A stretch of 64,000 nt of DNA from Bifidobacterium breve (GCA_945878865.1 CAMCUD010000013.1:1-64000); one strand, 5' to 3'. Positions 29,318 to 38,360 are shown, numbered from the stretch's first letter. Numbers and translations are program-made. The notes: generated by a model not told the origin, from the sequence alone.

Positions 29318-30486
29318 GGCCCCAACTTCGCAGATCGCGCGTCGAGGCGGCGGGCGGCCTCCTCGCACGCCTCGACCGTCGGCACGAGGGCCGCGCGGAC
29401 GTACCCGGCACCCGCGGCGCCGAGGTACGACCCGGGCGCGACGACCAGGTCGAGCTCGTCGAGCAGGGCGGTCGCGAACGCCTCGTCATCGCCACCGGGC
29501 ACGGCGAGCCACAGGAAGAACGACGCGTCGCCGCCGGCCAACCGCAGCCCCGCGCGTTCGAGCGCGGGAAGGAGGACGTCGCGCTTGCGCCGGTACCGCT
29601 CGCGGACCTGCTCGACGTGCGCCTCGTCGCGCCACGCCAATGCGGCGGCGCGCTGGACGAACAGCTGCGGTGCGACCCCGACCGACGGCCGGTAGCGCTT
29701 CAGCGCGGCGATGAGGTCCGGGTCTCCGGCGACGAAGCCCGACCGGTAGCCGGGCATCGACGACCGCTTCGAGAGCGTGTTGATCGCGAGGACGTTCGTG
29801 CGGTCGGCCAGCTGCAGCGCCGAGACGGGCGCGTCCCCGTCGAACCACAGCTCGCTGTACGCCTCGTCGCTGGCAAGCACCGCGCCCGCGGCCCGGCAGC
29901 GCGCCGCGGCGTCCTCGAGGAACGCGAGTGGGACCGTGGCCCCGGTCGGGTTGTTCGGGTAGTTCAGCCAGAGGATCGCCAGGCGGTCCCAGTCGATCGC
30001 GTCGAGGTCGGGCAGCCAGTCGCGCTCGGCGGTGAGCTCAAGCTCGACGACGTCGGCGCCGGCGAACGCGCCTCCGCGGGCGGGCACCGGATAGCCCGGA
30101 GTCGTCGCGGCGATGAGGTTCCGGCCCCCGTGACGGTCGACGATGACGTTGGCGAGGTGGAAGACCGCCTCCTTGGAGCCCAGCGTCGGGATGACTTCGG
30201 AGGCGGGATCGAGGTCCGCGCCGAACCGCCGCTTCGCCCAGGCGGCGATCGCCTCGCGCAGTTCAGGCAGGCCCTCGGCGGTCGGGTAGAGCGACACGCG
30301 TTCGGCCTGCACGGCCCGGACGAGCTCCTGCACGATGAAGGACGGCGTCTCCTCCCGCGGTTCCCCGATCCCGAAGTCGATGAGGTGCGCGCCGCGCTGC
30401 TGCGCCGCGGTCTTCGCCTGGGTCAGCCGGACGAACGGGTAGGTCCCGAGCGCGTCGAGCACCGGGTTGCGGGAGGTGGGCGACAT
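29314..30486 (-). CDS. dapC: Succinyldiaminopimelate transaminase
   Basis: A 390-residue class I PLP aminotransferase that makes N-succinyl-LL-diaminopimelate from the succinylated keto acid. PLP lysine is Lys240 in NTLSKRSSMPGYRSG; NYPNNPTG at 175-182 and SDEAYSELW (Asp207, Tyr210) also match the fold. Its position between dapE and dapD fixes the assignment; on sequence alone it is one of several related aminotransferases. It overlaps dapD by 4 bases and follows dapE by 12. Confidence 0.92.
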
Positions 30487-30498
30487 CGTGCGCGGAGG

Positions 30499-31581
30499 CT
30501 ATCCCTCGGTGATGAAGGCCCGCAGCACGTCGTAGGAGCGGCGCAGCGCGGCCTCGGTGACGAGTTCGTCCCGGCGGTGGGCCTGCTGCGGGTCGCCGGG
30601 ACCGAAGTTCACCGCGGGCAACCCGAACGCGGCGAATTCCGCGATCGGCGTCCATGCCTGCTTGGCCTGCACGGCGAGGTCGCCGTGCTCCCGCAAGGAC
30701 CGGACGAGCGGGTGCGCGAGGACGACCGGCGCCGACGGGGCGTTGGAGACGATCTCCAGCGTCCCGTGTGGCTCACACCACGCTCGCAGCCGAGTCTCGG
30801 CGTCCGCCGCGGCGATCCCCGGGGGGTAGCGGTAGTTGACGTGCGCGGTCGCGACGTCGGGGACGACGTTGTCGGCGATGCCGCCGGCGATCCGGGTGAC
30901 CGACACGGCCTCGGTGAAGACGAGGCCGTCGTGCTCGTGGTCGGTGTAGGGCACGTCGGCGAGCTCGGCGATCCCGCGGGCGGCGCGATGGATCGCGTTG
31001 TCCGCGGTCCAGGGCCGGCCGGAATGCCCGCTGCGCCCGTGGAAGCTCCACGTGGCGTTGAGGTTCCCCAGGCACCCGGCGTGCAGCGCGTTGTCCGTTG
31101 GCTCCATCATGAGGACGAGGTCCGCGCCGAGAAGGGCGGGCTCGCGGCCCAGCAGTGGGGTGAGCGCGCTCTCGGCCACGGGGAGCTCCTCGCGCCCGAA
31201 GAAGACGTAGCCGACGTCGATCGCGCACCTGTCCGGCGTCAGGTCGCCCGCCAGCTCGATCATCACGGCGAGCGCCGCCTTCATGTCACTGGCGCCGAGA
31301 CCGTGCACCGCGCCGTCCTGCAGTCGCCCTGGCCGGTTGCCCTGCGTCGGCACGGTGTCGAGGTGACCGGCTAGGAGCACCAGCGGACGATCTTCCCGGC
31401 GGCCGCCGGCGAGCGCGCCGGCAAGGACGCACGTGTCGCCCGCGTCCCGGACGGGCACGTCAAGCCCGGTGAGCACCCCAAGGACGTGCGCGGCGAGCGC
31501 CTGCTCGTCACGCGACTCGGACGGGACGTCGACCAGCTCCAGCGTTCTGGCGGCCAGGCGCCCGGTCAGGTCGGCGTGCAT
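30499..31581 (-). CDS. dapE: Succinyl-diaminopimelate desuccinylase
   Basis: A 360-residue M20 metallopeptidase-family enzyme that removes the succinyl group to give LL-diaminopimelate. Zinc-site residues are His73 and Asp75 in LAGHLDTVP, Asp99 in GASDMKAA, and the Glu131-Glu132 pair in GREELP; a dimerisation domain lies near 175-285. ATG 31581 is the first start compatible with the domain. It leads the dapE-dapC-dapD operon and diverges from the DUF429 gene across only 24 bases. Confidence 0.93.
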   Translation of the reverse strand: MHADLTGRLAARTLELVDVPSESRDEQALAAHVLGVLTGLDVPVRDAGDTCVLAGALAGGRREDRPLVLLAGHLDTVPTQGNRPGRLQDGAVHGLGASDMKAALAVMIELAGDLTPDRCAIDVGYVFFGREELPVAESALTPLLGREPALLGADLVLMMEPTDNALHAGCLGNLNATWSFHGRSGHSGRPWTADNAIHRAARGIAELADVPYTDHEHDGLVFTEAVSVTRIAGGIADNVVPDVATAHVNYRYPPGIAAADAETRLRAWCEPHGTLEIVSNAPSAPVVLAHPLVRSLREHGDLAVQAKQAWTPIAEFAAFGLPAVNFGPGDPQQAHRRDELVTEAALRRSYDVLRAFITEG

Positions 31582-31588
31582 GCCGGGG

Positions 31589-31594
31589 AGCCTA
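31589..31594 (-). promoter_or_regulatory. Candidate -10 (TAGGCT) for the dapE operon
   Basis: On the minus strand TAGGCT ends 7 bases before the dapE ATG. Its first two bases overlap the opposing -10 of the DUF429 gene. Confidence 0.45.
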
Positions 31595-31598
31595 ACCT
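31593..31598 (+). promoter_or_regulatory. Candidate -10 (TAACCT) for the DUF429 gene
   Basis: TAACCT ends 7 bases before the DUF429 ATG and overlaps the dapE -10 by two bases, giving a back-to-back pair in a 24-base gap. Confidence 0.45.
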
Positions 31599-31605
31599 CG
31601 CGGCC

Positions 31606-32397
31606 ATGCGGTACTGCGGCATCGACATCTCTGCCAAGCCCGGCAACCAGCAGCTGTGCACGCTCGTCGAGCGGCGCGGGGAGAACGGGCCCGAGCTCGT
31701 CGCGTCCTTCTACGCGCCGGGGACCGTCGAGGCGGTTGCGCGGACCGTCCTCGGCTTCGGTCGCGAGGCTGTGGTCGCGGTTGACGCCCCCTCCGGCCAC
31801 CGGCTGGACCTCCTCGCACCGGGGCAGCCGCTGCGTGAGACGCTCGATCTCCCCGAGGGCCGGTTCGAGCGCCACCGGGTGTGCGATGCGCTGCTGTTCC
31901 GCCGCCGCCTGCCCCTGTATCCCGTGCCGAACGCCGCGCAGGCGCTCTCGACCTGGGAGGCGTGGATCGGCGTCGGCTTCGAGCTCTTCGCGGCGCTGGA
32001 CGGCCTCGGCGTCTACCGCCCGCCCGCCGCGGACCGGCTGCAGGCGCCGGTCGGGACGGGTGCCCTCGCGCACGGGCGGCTCTGCGAGACCTACCCCGAC
32101 GCCGTCTTCTGCTCGCTGCTCGGCCACCGGCCCCGCCCGAAGCGCACGCCGTGGGGGCTGCAGGAGCGCATCGCCGCATTGCGGGTCCGCGGGATCGTCG
32201 ACGAGGACGGCGGGTTGTGGCACCGCACGCTCGACGAGCTCGACGCGTGCGCCGCCGCGTACGCCGCGTGGTCGCTGGCCTCCGGCGAAGGCTCGTGGGT
32301 GGGCGATCCGCAGGAGGGCGTCATCGTCCTGCCGGTCGCCGAACTGCTCGACCGGTACGACCCGCTGCCCCCGCCGCAGCGCCTCGTGCTGGCCTAG
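31606..32397 (+). CDS. DUF429 protein (predicted RNase H-fold nuclease)
   Basis: A 263-residue DUF429-family protein. It opens with the acidic strand GIDISAKPGNQQLCT and has AVDAPSGHRLD and ETYPDAVF further on, consistent with an RNase H-like fold with conserved acidic residues. The family is predicted, not shown, to be nucleolytic. It is divergent from the dapE operon and stands before the RGG-box protein gene; its role is unknown. Confidence 0.8.
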   Translation: MRYCGIDISAKPGNQQLCTLVERRGENGPELVASFYAPGTVEAVARTVLGFGREAVVAVDAPSGHRLDLLAPGQPLRETLDLPEGRFERHRVCDALLFRRRLPLYPVPNAAQALSTWEAWIGVGFELFAALDGLGVYRPPAADRLQAPVGTGALAHGRLCETYPDAVFCSLLGHRPRPKRTPWGLQERIAALRVRGIVDEDGGLWHRTLDELDACAAAYAAWSLASGEGSWVGDPQEGVIVLPVAELLDRYDPLPPPQRLVLA

Positions 32398-32483
32398 AAG
32401 CCGCGTCGCGCCGAAGGTGCCACAATGGTCTCCACGCACGCCCGGCCGCAGGGTCAACGCTTCTCCGGGGTGCGCCTTTCGTC

Positions 32484-33890
32484 ATGGCTTCAGACGACCA
32501 GACTCCCGACACCGCCCCCGAGCCCGACGCGCCGTCCACGGACGTGACCGCCTCGGCTGACGCTCCCGACCCCGCGCCTCCCGCGCCGGCCGCTGCGGAG
32601 GCGCCTGCGCCTGTCGCGGACGCTCCGGTCGCCGAAGCGCCCGCTGAGCCGGAGGCCGCTCCGCCTGCCGCGCCGGCTGAGCCGGCCGCACCCACCGCTG
32701 AGGCGCCGGCTGAGGCCGAGCCCACTGCCGCGGCCGAGGCACCCGCCGCCGAGGAGCCCGCGTCCGCCGAGGAAGCTCCGGCTGAGGCCGTGGCCGAGGC
32801 ACCCGCCGCTGAGCCGGCCGCGCAAGCCGAGGGGGAGGCTGCGGACGCTCCCGCGAAGCCGAGCCTGAGCCAGATCAAGCGCCTGCAGAGCGGCCACGGA
32901 CCCAAGCGCAAGCGCAAGCCGAGCGCCGCCCAGCGACACCGCGGGCTGTTCTTCGCCCGCCTGAACGAGCTTCGTCGCGCCGAGCGCGGCGGCCCGCAGG
33001 CCACCGACCCGGCTGCCGCGCCGGAGGAGACCCCGGCCGTCGAGGCCGCCCCGGCCGAGCCCGAGACCGCCCCCGTCGAAGAGACGGCTCCGGTCGAGGC
33101 CGCTGCCGAGGCGCCCGTCGCCGAGGAGGCCGTGACTGCGCCGGAGGCCGAAGCCCCCGCGACGGCGGAGCCCGCCGAGTCGCCGTCTGGTGAGGCAGCC
33201 GAGGAAGCGGCCGCAGCTGAGACCCCGGTCGTCGACGAGGCACCCGCCGAGCAGCCGGCGGAGCCCGCCGCGGCAGAGGCGACCACGGAAGACGCCGCCA
33301 CCGAGACACCCGCGCCCCCGGCGCGCAGCGCGAAGACGCCCCCGCCGCCGCTGGAGGGCGTCGGCCTGGCGCGCGTCCAGGCCGCGATCCAGCGCGTCGG
33401 TGGTCCGGACACCATCAAGGAAGCGCTCGCGCCGCAGCAGGACGCCAACGGCCAGCCGCTGAAGTGGGCCGCCGTCTGCGCCGAGAAGTCGATCGGGCTC
33501 AAGCCCGGCGACCCCGTCTTCCAGGCGTGGCTGCGCCTTGCCGCCACCCCCGTCCGTGAGGTCAAGGGCCAGCTCCGCGCGCTCACGGGCGAGGACGACC
33601 GCGACCAGCGCCGCGGTCGTGGTGGACGTCGCGGCGGCGGAGGAGACGGCCGGCGCCGTGAAGGCGGCGGCCGCGAGGGTGGTCGCCAGGGCGGCCGTGG
33701 CCCGCGCAGCGATCGGGCGGCGAGCTCGGAGGAGCTTCGCGCCCTCGGTCGCGACGGGTCGTTCTCACCGAAGGTCCGCATCGTCGCCGACCGCGACGAA
33801 GAGCGCCGCGAGCGTGAGAAGGCCCGCAAGGCCGCCAAGGAAGCGAAGCGCCAGGCCGAGCGCGAGCGCCTCTCCCGCCTGGGCTACTAG
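32484..33890 (+). CDS. Ala/Glu/Pro-rich protein with RGG-box region
   Basis: A 468-residue protein of low complexity. Two acidic Ala/Pro/Glu-rich tracts (about 1-130 and 170-285) flank a basic patch (PKRKRKPSAAQRHR near 145). A compact segment follows (about 290-365, containing LARVQAAIQRVGGPDTIKEA and WAAVCAEKSIGLKPGD), then a Gly/Arg RGG-type stretch (about 372-410) and a highly charged helical end. The RGG region and basic helix suggest RNA binding or a ribonucleoprotein scaffold; this is inference. It sits 15 bases before hflX. Repetitive codons make small length differences between strains likely. Confidence 0.75.
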   Translation: MASDDQTPDTAPEPDAPSTDVTASADAPDPAPPAPAAAEAPAPVADAPVAEAPAEPEAAPPAAPAEPAAPTAEAPAEAEPTAAAEAPAAEEPASAEEAPAEAVAEAPAAEPAAQAEGEAADAPAKPSLSQIKRLQSGHGPKRKRKPSAAQRHRGLFFARLNELRRAERGGPQATDPAAAPEETPAVEAAPAEPETAPVEETAPVEAAAEAPVAEEAVTAPEAEAPATAEPAESPSGEAAEEAAAAETPVVDEAPAEQPAEPAAAEATTEDAATETPAPPARSAKTPPPPLEGVGLARVQAAIQRVGGPDTIKEALAPQQDANGQPLKWAAVCAEKSIGLKPGDPVFQAWLRLAATPVREVKGQLRALTGEDDRDQRRGRGGRRGGGGDGRRREGGGREGGRQGGRGPRSDRAASSEELRALGRDGSFSPKVRIVADRDEERREREKARKAAKEAKRQAERERLSRLGY

Positions 33891-33901
33891 CCCGGCCCGC
33901 C

Positions 33902-33907
33902 TAGAAT
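33902..33907 (+). promoter_or_regulatory. Candidate -10 (TAGAAT) that decides the hflX start
   Basis: TAGAAT contains the A and T of the in-frame ATG at 33906 and ends 7 bases before the in-frame GTG at 33915. If it is the -10, the ATG is not transcribed and translation must begin at the GTG. Confidence 0.5.
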
Positions 33908-33914
33908 GAGACCT

Positions 33915-35234
33915 GTGCAGCGTTCACGCACAGGTCGCACCGACAACCGCCAGCATGCCTCCGGCGTCCCCGAGGGCCGCGCCAAGCAGCGCGCCTTCTG
34001 CATCGCCGTGCTCCCGGACGGCGATGATCTGTCCGAGCTCAAGGAGCTGCTGCGCACCGCGCGTGTGGCCGTCGTCGGGGAGTCCGTCCAGCACCGCGAG
34101 GCGCCGCATCCGCGGTCCTATCTCGGGTCGGGCAAGCTCGAGGAGGTCAAGGAGCAGGCCAAGGCGGCGGACGCCAACGTCATCGTGTGCGATGACGAGC
34201 TCAGCCCGAGCCAGGAGCGCAATCTCGAAGAGGCGCTGAAGCTGCCCGTGATCGACCGGACCGAGCTGATTCTCGACATCTTCGCCGGTCACGCGAACTC
34301 CGCCGAAGGCAAGCTTCAGGTCGAGCTGGCGCAGCTCGAATACAACATGGCGCGCATGCGCGGCCTGTGGACGCACCTCGACCGCCTCGGCGTCGGCGGC
34401 GTCGGCACGCGTGGCCCGGGTGAGACGCAGATCGAGACCGACCGCCGTCTCGCGCGCAACCGCATCACCGCGCTGAAGCGCCGCCTCGAGGAGGTCAAGG
34501 GCTCCCGGCGCACGATGCGCGCCGAGCGCGAACGCGCGCATCTGCCGCAGATCGCGCTGGCCGGCTACACGAACGCCGGGAAGAGCACGCTGCTGAACCG
34601 CCTGACCGGGGCCGAGGTCAGCGTGCGTGACCGGCTGTTCCACACGCTCGACCCGACCACACGCACGATGGAGCTGCACGGCCGCGCGTACCTGCTCACC
34701 GACACCGTCGGGTTCATCCGCAAGCTTCCGCACCAGCTCGTCGAGGCCTTCGGCGCCACGCTGGACGAGACCCGGCTCGCCGACCTCGTCCTCCACGTCG
34801 TCGACGCCTCATCGCCCGAGGACGAGATGGACAGCATGATGCGCGCCGTCGACGAGGTCCTCGACGAGATCGGCGCCGGCGAGAACCCGCGCATCCTCGT
34901 GCTCAACAAGGCCGACGCGATCGACGAAGACCGCCGCCGCGCCCTCGAGCTCGACCATCGCGGCGCCGTGCTCGTGTCCGCCGCGACCGGGGAGGGGCTC
35001 GAAGAGCTCGGCGAGCGCATCGAGCAGGAGTTCCGCCGCCGCCTGCGCACGGTCGACGTCCTGCTGCCGTACGCCGAGGGCGCGCGGCTCGCCGAGCTGC
35101 ACGACGTCGCCGGCGACGACCTGCGTCGCGAAGACACACCCACCGGGGTGCGCGTCAGTGCGCGGGTCCCGGCCGCGCTGGCCGAGCGCCTGGAGCCGTT
35201 CGCCGTCTCCAACGGCAACGGCGCCTCGGCCTGA
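33915..35234 (+). CDS. hflX: GTPase HflX
   Basis: A 439-residue ribosome-splitting GTPase. The N-terminal HflX domain shows RSYLGSGKLEE and GVGTRGPGETQIETDRRL; the G domain has P-loop GYTNAGKST, DTVGFIRKLP (G3) and NKAD (G4). Either ATG 33906 or GTG 33915 could be the start; I prefer the GTG because TAGAAT overlaps the ATG. In many actinobacteria hflX follows dapF directly and lexA comes next; here dapDCE and two other genes intervene and lexA is absent. Confidence 0.93.
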   Translation: MQRSRTGRTDNRQHASGVPEGRAKQRAFCIAVLPDGDDLSELKELLRTARVAVVGESVQHREAPHPRSYLGSGKLEEVKEQAKAADANVIVCDDELSPSQERNLEEALKLPVIDRTELILDIFAGHANSAEGKLQVELAQLEYNMARMRGLWTHLDRLGVGGVGTRGPGETQIETDRRLARNRITALKRRLEEVKGSRRTMRAERERAHLPQIALAGYTNAGKSTLLNRLTGAEVSVRDRLFHTLDPTTRTMELHGRAYLLTDTVGFIRKLPHQLVEAFGATLDETRLADLVLHVVDASSPEDEMDSMMRAVDEVLDEIGAGENPRILVLNKADAIDEDRRRALELDHRGAVLVSAATGEGLEELGERIEQEFRRRLRTVDVLLPYAEGARLAELHDVAGDDLRREDTPTGVRVSARVPAALAERLEPFAVSNGNGASA

Positions 35235-35235
35235 C

Positions 35236-35535
35236 TCAGCTGGTGACGACCGTCCACGGCTCGACGCGGTGCGCCGTGACGAGGCCGTTGGCCACGTAGG
35301 GGTCTTCGGCGACGAAGGCGTCGATCGCGTCGCGCTCGTCCGCGGCGAAGACGATCAGCCCCCCGGACGGCGGATCCCCGACCGCCCCGGCGATCACGAT
35401 CCGCCCGTCGCTCGCGAAGCGGTCGATGAGCGCGAGGTGCCCCTCGCGAAACGGCCCGCGCCGATCGAGCATGTCGGGCACGTAGTCGTAGAACAGGGCG
35501 AGCAGGCGGCGCGGTTCGGCCATCGTCGCACTCAC
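35236..35535 (-). CDS. YciI-like protein (YCII domain)
   Basis: A 99-residue ferredoxin-like-fold protein of the YciI family. The conserved HLALIDRFASDGRIVIAGAV segment carries the usual His and Asp. GTG 35535 overlaps the stop of the MazG-like gene (GTGA), which favours it over ATG 35523. Function in the family is poorly defined (possible dehalogenation-type or ligand-binding role). It forms a two-gene unit with the pyrophosphohydrolase upstream. Confidence 0.82.
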   Translation of the reverse strand: MSATMAEPRRLLALFYDYVPDMLDRRGPFREGHLALIDRFASDGRIVIAGAVGDPPSGGLIVFAADERDAIDAFVAEDPYVANGLVTAHRVEPWTVVTS

Positions 35536-35864
35536 CGGTCGTCGCCGCTGCCGGTCAGCACGCCGCGCTCCTGGCGCGACCGCAGCTTCGCGAGGTTCGC
35601 CCCCGCGATCTCGTCGAGGTCGAGCTCGGCCTCCGTCGCGATCTGCGCGACGTACCAGAGCACGTCGCCGAGCTCCTTGGCGATCGCGGCGCGCCGCTCG
35701 TCGCTCAGGACCCCCGCATCGTCACGGACCATCTTCTTGACCTTCTCGGCGACCTCGCCCGCCTCGCCGCACAGCCCGAGCGTGGGGTAGAGGAGGTTGT
35801 CGCCCGCGTCGGGATAGACCGCGGTCGCGCGCGAGTCGCGCTGGTAGTCGGCGAAGGTCGTCAT
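35532..35864 (-). CDS. MazG-like nucleotide pyrophosphohydrolase
   Basis: A 110-residue all-alpha NTP pyrophosphatase. The metal motif is spread over two helices, GLCGEAGEVAEKVKK and KELGDVLWYVAQIATE. Such single-domain proteins hydrolyse non-canonical or excess NTPs to monophosphates. ATG 35864 is chosen over an upstream in-frame start because TAGCCT sits 7 bases before it. It is followed with 4-base overlap by the YciI-like gene. Confidence 0.88.
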   Translation of the reverse strand: MTTFADYQRDSRATAVYPDAGDNLLYPTLGLCGEAGEVAEKVKKMVRDDAGVLSDERRAAIAKELGDVLWYVAQIATEAELDLDEIAGANLAKLRSRQERGVLTGSGDDR

Positions 35865-35871
35865 CTGCGCG

Positions 35872-35877
35872 AGGCTA
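35872..35877 (-). promoter_or_regulatory. Candidate -10 (TAGCCT) for the MazG-like gene
   Basis: Minus-strand TAGCCT ends 7 bases before the ATG at 35864, and it excludes the upstream in-frame start. Confidence 0.4.
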
Positions 35878-35914
35878 TCGCCCGCCCCGGCCACCGGGGC
35901 GGGCGATGCGCCGA

Positions 35915-36895
35915 TCAGCTGCCGGACGTCAGGCCGTACTGCGCCAGGTAGTCCGATGCGGCCTGCGCGGGCGTCTCCTTGTCGAGGTCCACGCGCGCGT
36001 TGAGCTCTTGCATCACGTCGGCCGTGAGGTTCTTGTTGACCTTGTCGATCGTGGCGCCGAGGTCGGGCCCGGCCTGCTGCACGGTCTCGTCACGCACGAG
36101 GAACGTCGAGTTGTACGGCGGGAACATGCCCTTGTCGTCCTTGAGCAGGACGAAGTTGTCGCGCTTGTTCTGCGGATCGGTCGTGAAGACGATCGAGACG
36201 TCGGCGTCGCCGTTCTTCAGGACCTCGTGGCGCTGGGCGATGTCGACGGGCACGAACTTCTGGAACTTCAGACCGTAGACCTGCTCGAGGCCCAGGAGGC
36301 AGTCGCGCCGCTGGCGGCACTCCGGCGAGCCGTAGAGGACGAGGTCGCCCTCCTTGCCCTTGAGGTCGCTGATCGTCTTGAGGTTGAGCTTCTCGGCGGT
36401 CTCCTGCGTGACCGCGACCTCGTTCGACGACGTGAACGGCGTCGGCGGGAACGCCGTGATGTTGTCCTTGGCGAAGTCCGCCTTGACCTGGTCGTAGGCC
36501 TGCGCCGGATCGGTGGGGAGCTTGTCGGCCGGGACGTCGAAGAACGAGAGGAGGGCGGTGCCCGTGTACTCGGGGTACCCGTCGATCTGGCCGTCCTGCA
36601 GGGCCTTCAGCGCGGTCTTCTCGTCGCCGAGGTTGAGCTCCTTGTCGACGGTGTAGCCCGCCGCGGCGAGCGCCTGCGCGTAGATCTCGCCGAGCACCTT
36701 CTGCTCGGTGAAGTTCTTCGAGCCGACGGTGATCTTCGTCTTGGCGTTCCCTGCGTCCTTCGTGATCGCCGTGGACGACGTCGCCGTCGTCGACGCCGAT
36801 CCGCTGTCGTCATCGTCGCCGCAGGCCGCGACGCCGAGGGGCAGCGCGAGAGCCGCGAGGACGAGCGGGATGGCTCGCAGTCGTCGTGTGGTCAT
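35915..36895 (-). CDS. ABC importer substrate-binding lipoprotein (glycine betaine/choline type)
   Basis: A 326-residue OpuC/OsmF-type binding protein. A lipoprotein signal peptide ends at the lipobox Cys25 (GVAACGDDD), followed by a Ser/Thr/Asp spacer. The mature part begins ITVGSKNFTEQKVLGEIYAQ, the hallmark of this family, and continues with DGYPEYTGTA. It delivers a quaternary ammonium solute such as glycine betaine, choline or carnitine; which one is not readable. Its ATG overlaps the upstream permease stop (ATGA), making it the last gene of a four-gene operon. Confidence 0.93.
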   Translation of the reverse strand: MTTRRLRAIPLVLAALALPLGVAACGDDDDSGSASTTATSSTAITKDAGNAKTKITVGSKNFTEQKVLGEIYAQALAAAGYTVDKELNLGDEKTALKALQDGQIDGYPEYTGTALLSFFDVPADKLPTDPAQAYDQVKADFAKDNITAFPPTPFTSSNEVAVTQETAEKLNLKTISDLKGKEGDLVLYGSPECRQRRDCLLGLEQVYGLKFQKFVPVDIAQRHEVLKNGDADVSIVFTTDPQNKRDNFVLLKDDKGMFPPYNSTFLVRDETVQQAGPDLGATIDKVNKNLTADVMQELNARVDLDKETPAQAASDYLAQYGLTSGS

Positions 36896-37653
36896 GGTGT
36901 GGTCGGAACCCTCCTGTTGGTGAAGTGAGACCGCTGCCGCGAGCCGCCGCGCGAGAGCTTCACGCCCTCGGGAGTCACGGCGCGCTGGGCGGCGGCGAAG
37001 AGCAGTTCGGTGGTGATGGCGACGAGCGCGACGAGCATCGCGGCACCGACGCGTCCTTCGTCGCCATAGACGCCTGCGTTGATGATCGGGTCGCCGAGCG
37101 TGTCGGCGAAGCCGGCGAGCGGTGCGATGGTCGCGGTCGCGACGACGTTCACGGCAGACACGCGTACTCCGGCGAGGACGAGCGGCAGCGCGAGCGGGAG
37201 CTCGACGGACCGCACGAGGCGCCACGCGCTCATGCCCATGCCGCGCCCGGCGTCGACGAGCTCGCGATCGACCTCGCGCATGCCCACGTAGGTGTTGGTG
37301 AGGATCGGCGGGATGGCCAGCAAGGCCAGCGCGAGCATCACGTTGAAGAAGCCCGCGCCGAACCACGCGAAGAACACGAAGATCAGCGCGATGCTCGGAA
37401 CGGCGCGGCCGATGTTCGCGACGCTCACGGCGACGAACCCACCGCGCCCCGTGTGTCCGAGCACGACGCCGACGGGCAGGGCGACGGCGCAGGCGGCGAG
37501 CATCGCGGCGATGGACAGCTTGATATGCCCCCACAGCAGCTCGCCGGTCTGCTGCAGGCCGCCGACGTTCCCGCCGCCGCGCCCTTGGCGCTCACGCACG
37601 AGGAAGTCGATGCCGTCGCCGAAGACGCCGAGGAACGCGAGGCTCGTCGTCAT
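36892..37653 (-). CDS. ABC importer permease (betaine/choline type), second
   Basis: A 253-residue inner-membrane permease with about five to six helices. The ATPase-contact loop has the form EVDRELVDAGRGMGMSAWRL followed by VELPLALPLVLAGVRV, conserved with the other permease of the operon. The N-terminal about 35 residues are extra and Gly/Arg-rich. ATG 37653 overlaps the stop of the first permease (ATGA), and its own stop overlaps the binding-protein start. Confidence 0.92.
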   Translation of the reverse strand: MTTSLAFLGVFGDGIDFLVRERQGRGGGNVGGLQQTGELLWGHIKLSIAAMLAACAVALPVGVVLGHTGRGGFVAVSVANIGRAVPSIALIFVFFAWFGAGFFNVMLALALLAIPPILTNTYVGMREVDRELVDAGRGMGMSAWRLVRSVELPLALPLVLAGVRVSAVNVVATATIAPLAGFADTLGDPIINAGVYGDEGRVGAAMLVALVAITTELLFAAAQRAVTPEGVKLSRGGSRQRSHFTNRRVPTTP

Positions 37654-38360
37654 GCCGCCGCCCTCGCGCGGGTCCATGGCGTCATCCAACGCTGCGCCAG
37701 CAGGATGACGACGTCGAGGAACGTGGCGAGCAGCACGCACAGCCCGCCGGCGACGAGCACGTTGCTCTTGAAGGCCTTGTCGGCCTCCAGCGGCTCTCCC
37801 AACCCGCCGGCACCGGCGAAGAACGCGAGCGCGGCGAGGCCGACCGTGGTGGTCGTGGCGATCCGCAGGCCGGCCATGATCGCCGGCAGCGCGAGCGGGA
37901 GCTCGACGCGCCACAGCAGCTGGCGCTCGGTCAGGCCCATGCCCCGCCCGGCGTCGCGCGCCTCCTCGGGCACGGCGTCGAGGCCCTCGAGGACGTTGCG
38001 GAACAGGATGAGCAGCGTGTACGCCGTCAGGGCGATGATCGCCGTGAGCGGCCCGCGTCCGGTGATCGGCAGCAGCAGGAAGAACGCCGCGACGCTGGGG
38101 ATCGTGTAGAGGATGCCCGTGACGTTGGCGATCGGCGCGATGAGCCACCGGCGGCGGTAGGCAAGCACCGCGAGGGGGAAAGCGATGAGCAGGCCGAGCG
38201 TGACCGACGCGACCACGAGCCACACGTGCTGGAGGAACGGATCGACATACCGGTCGAGGTGATCGGCGATCCACCCGGGGCACACGCCGTTGTTCTCCAC
38301 GCAGCTGCTGCCGCTGCGGTCGCGGAAGAAGCCGTCGGCCTGCGCGAGCACCGCGATCAT
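37650..38360 (-). CDS. ABC importer permease (betaine/choline type), first
   Basis: A 236-residue permease. After an N-terminal extracytoplasmic stretch with a Cys pair (SSCVENNGVC), five or six hydrophobic helices follow; the coupling loop is AVPEEARDAGRGMGLTERQL then VELPLALPAIMAGLRIA. It pairs with the second permease to form the channel. ATG 38360 overlaps the ATPase stop (ATGA). Confidence 0.92.
   Translation of the reverse strand: MIAVLAQADGFFRDRSGSSCVENNGVCPGWIADHLDRYVDPFLQHVWLVVASVTLGLLIAFPLAVLAYRRRWLIAPIANVTGILYTIPSVAAFFLLLPITGRGPLTAIIALTAYTLLILFRNVLEGLDAVPEEARDAGRGMGLTERQLLWRVELPLALPAIMAGLRIATTTTVGLAALAFFAGAGGLGEPLEADKAFKSNVLVAGGLCVLLATFLDVVILLAQRWMTPWTRARAAA

Noticed and set aside
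30499-32457. Extension of dapE to 652 residues
   Set aside because: The extra N-terminal 292 residues are antisense to the DUF429 gene; the M20 domain starts just after ATG 31581.
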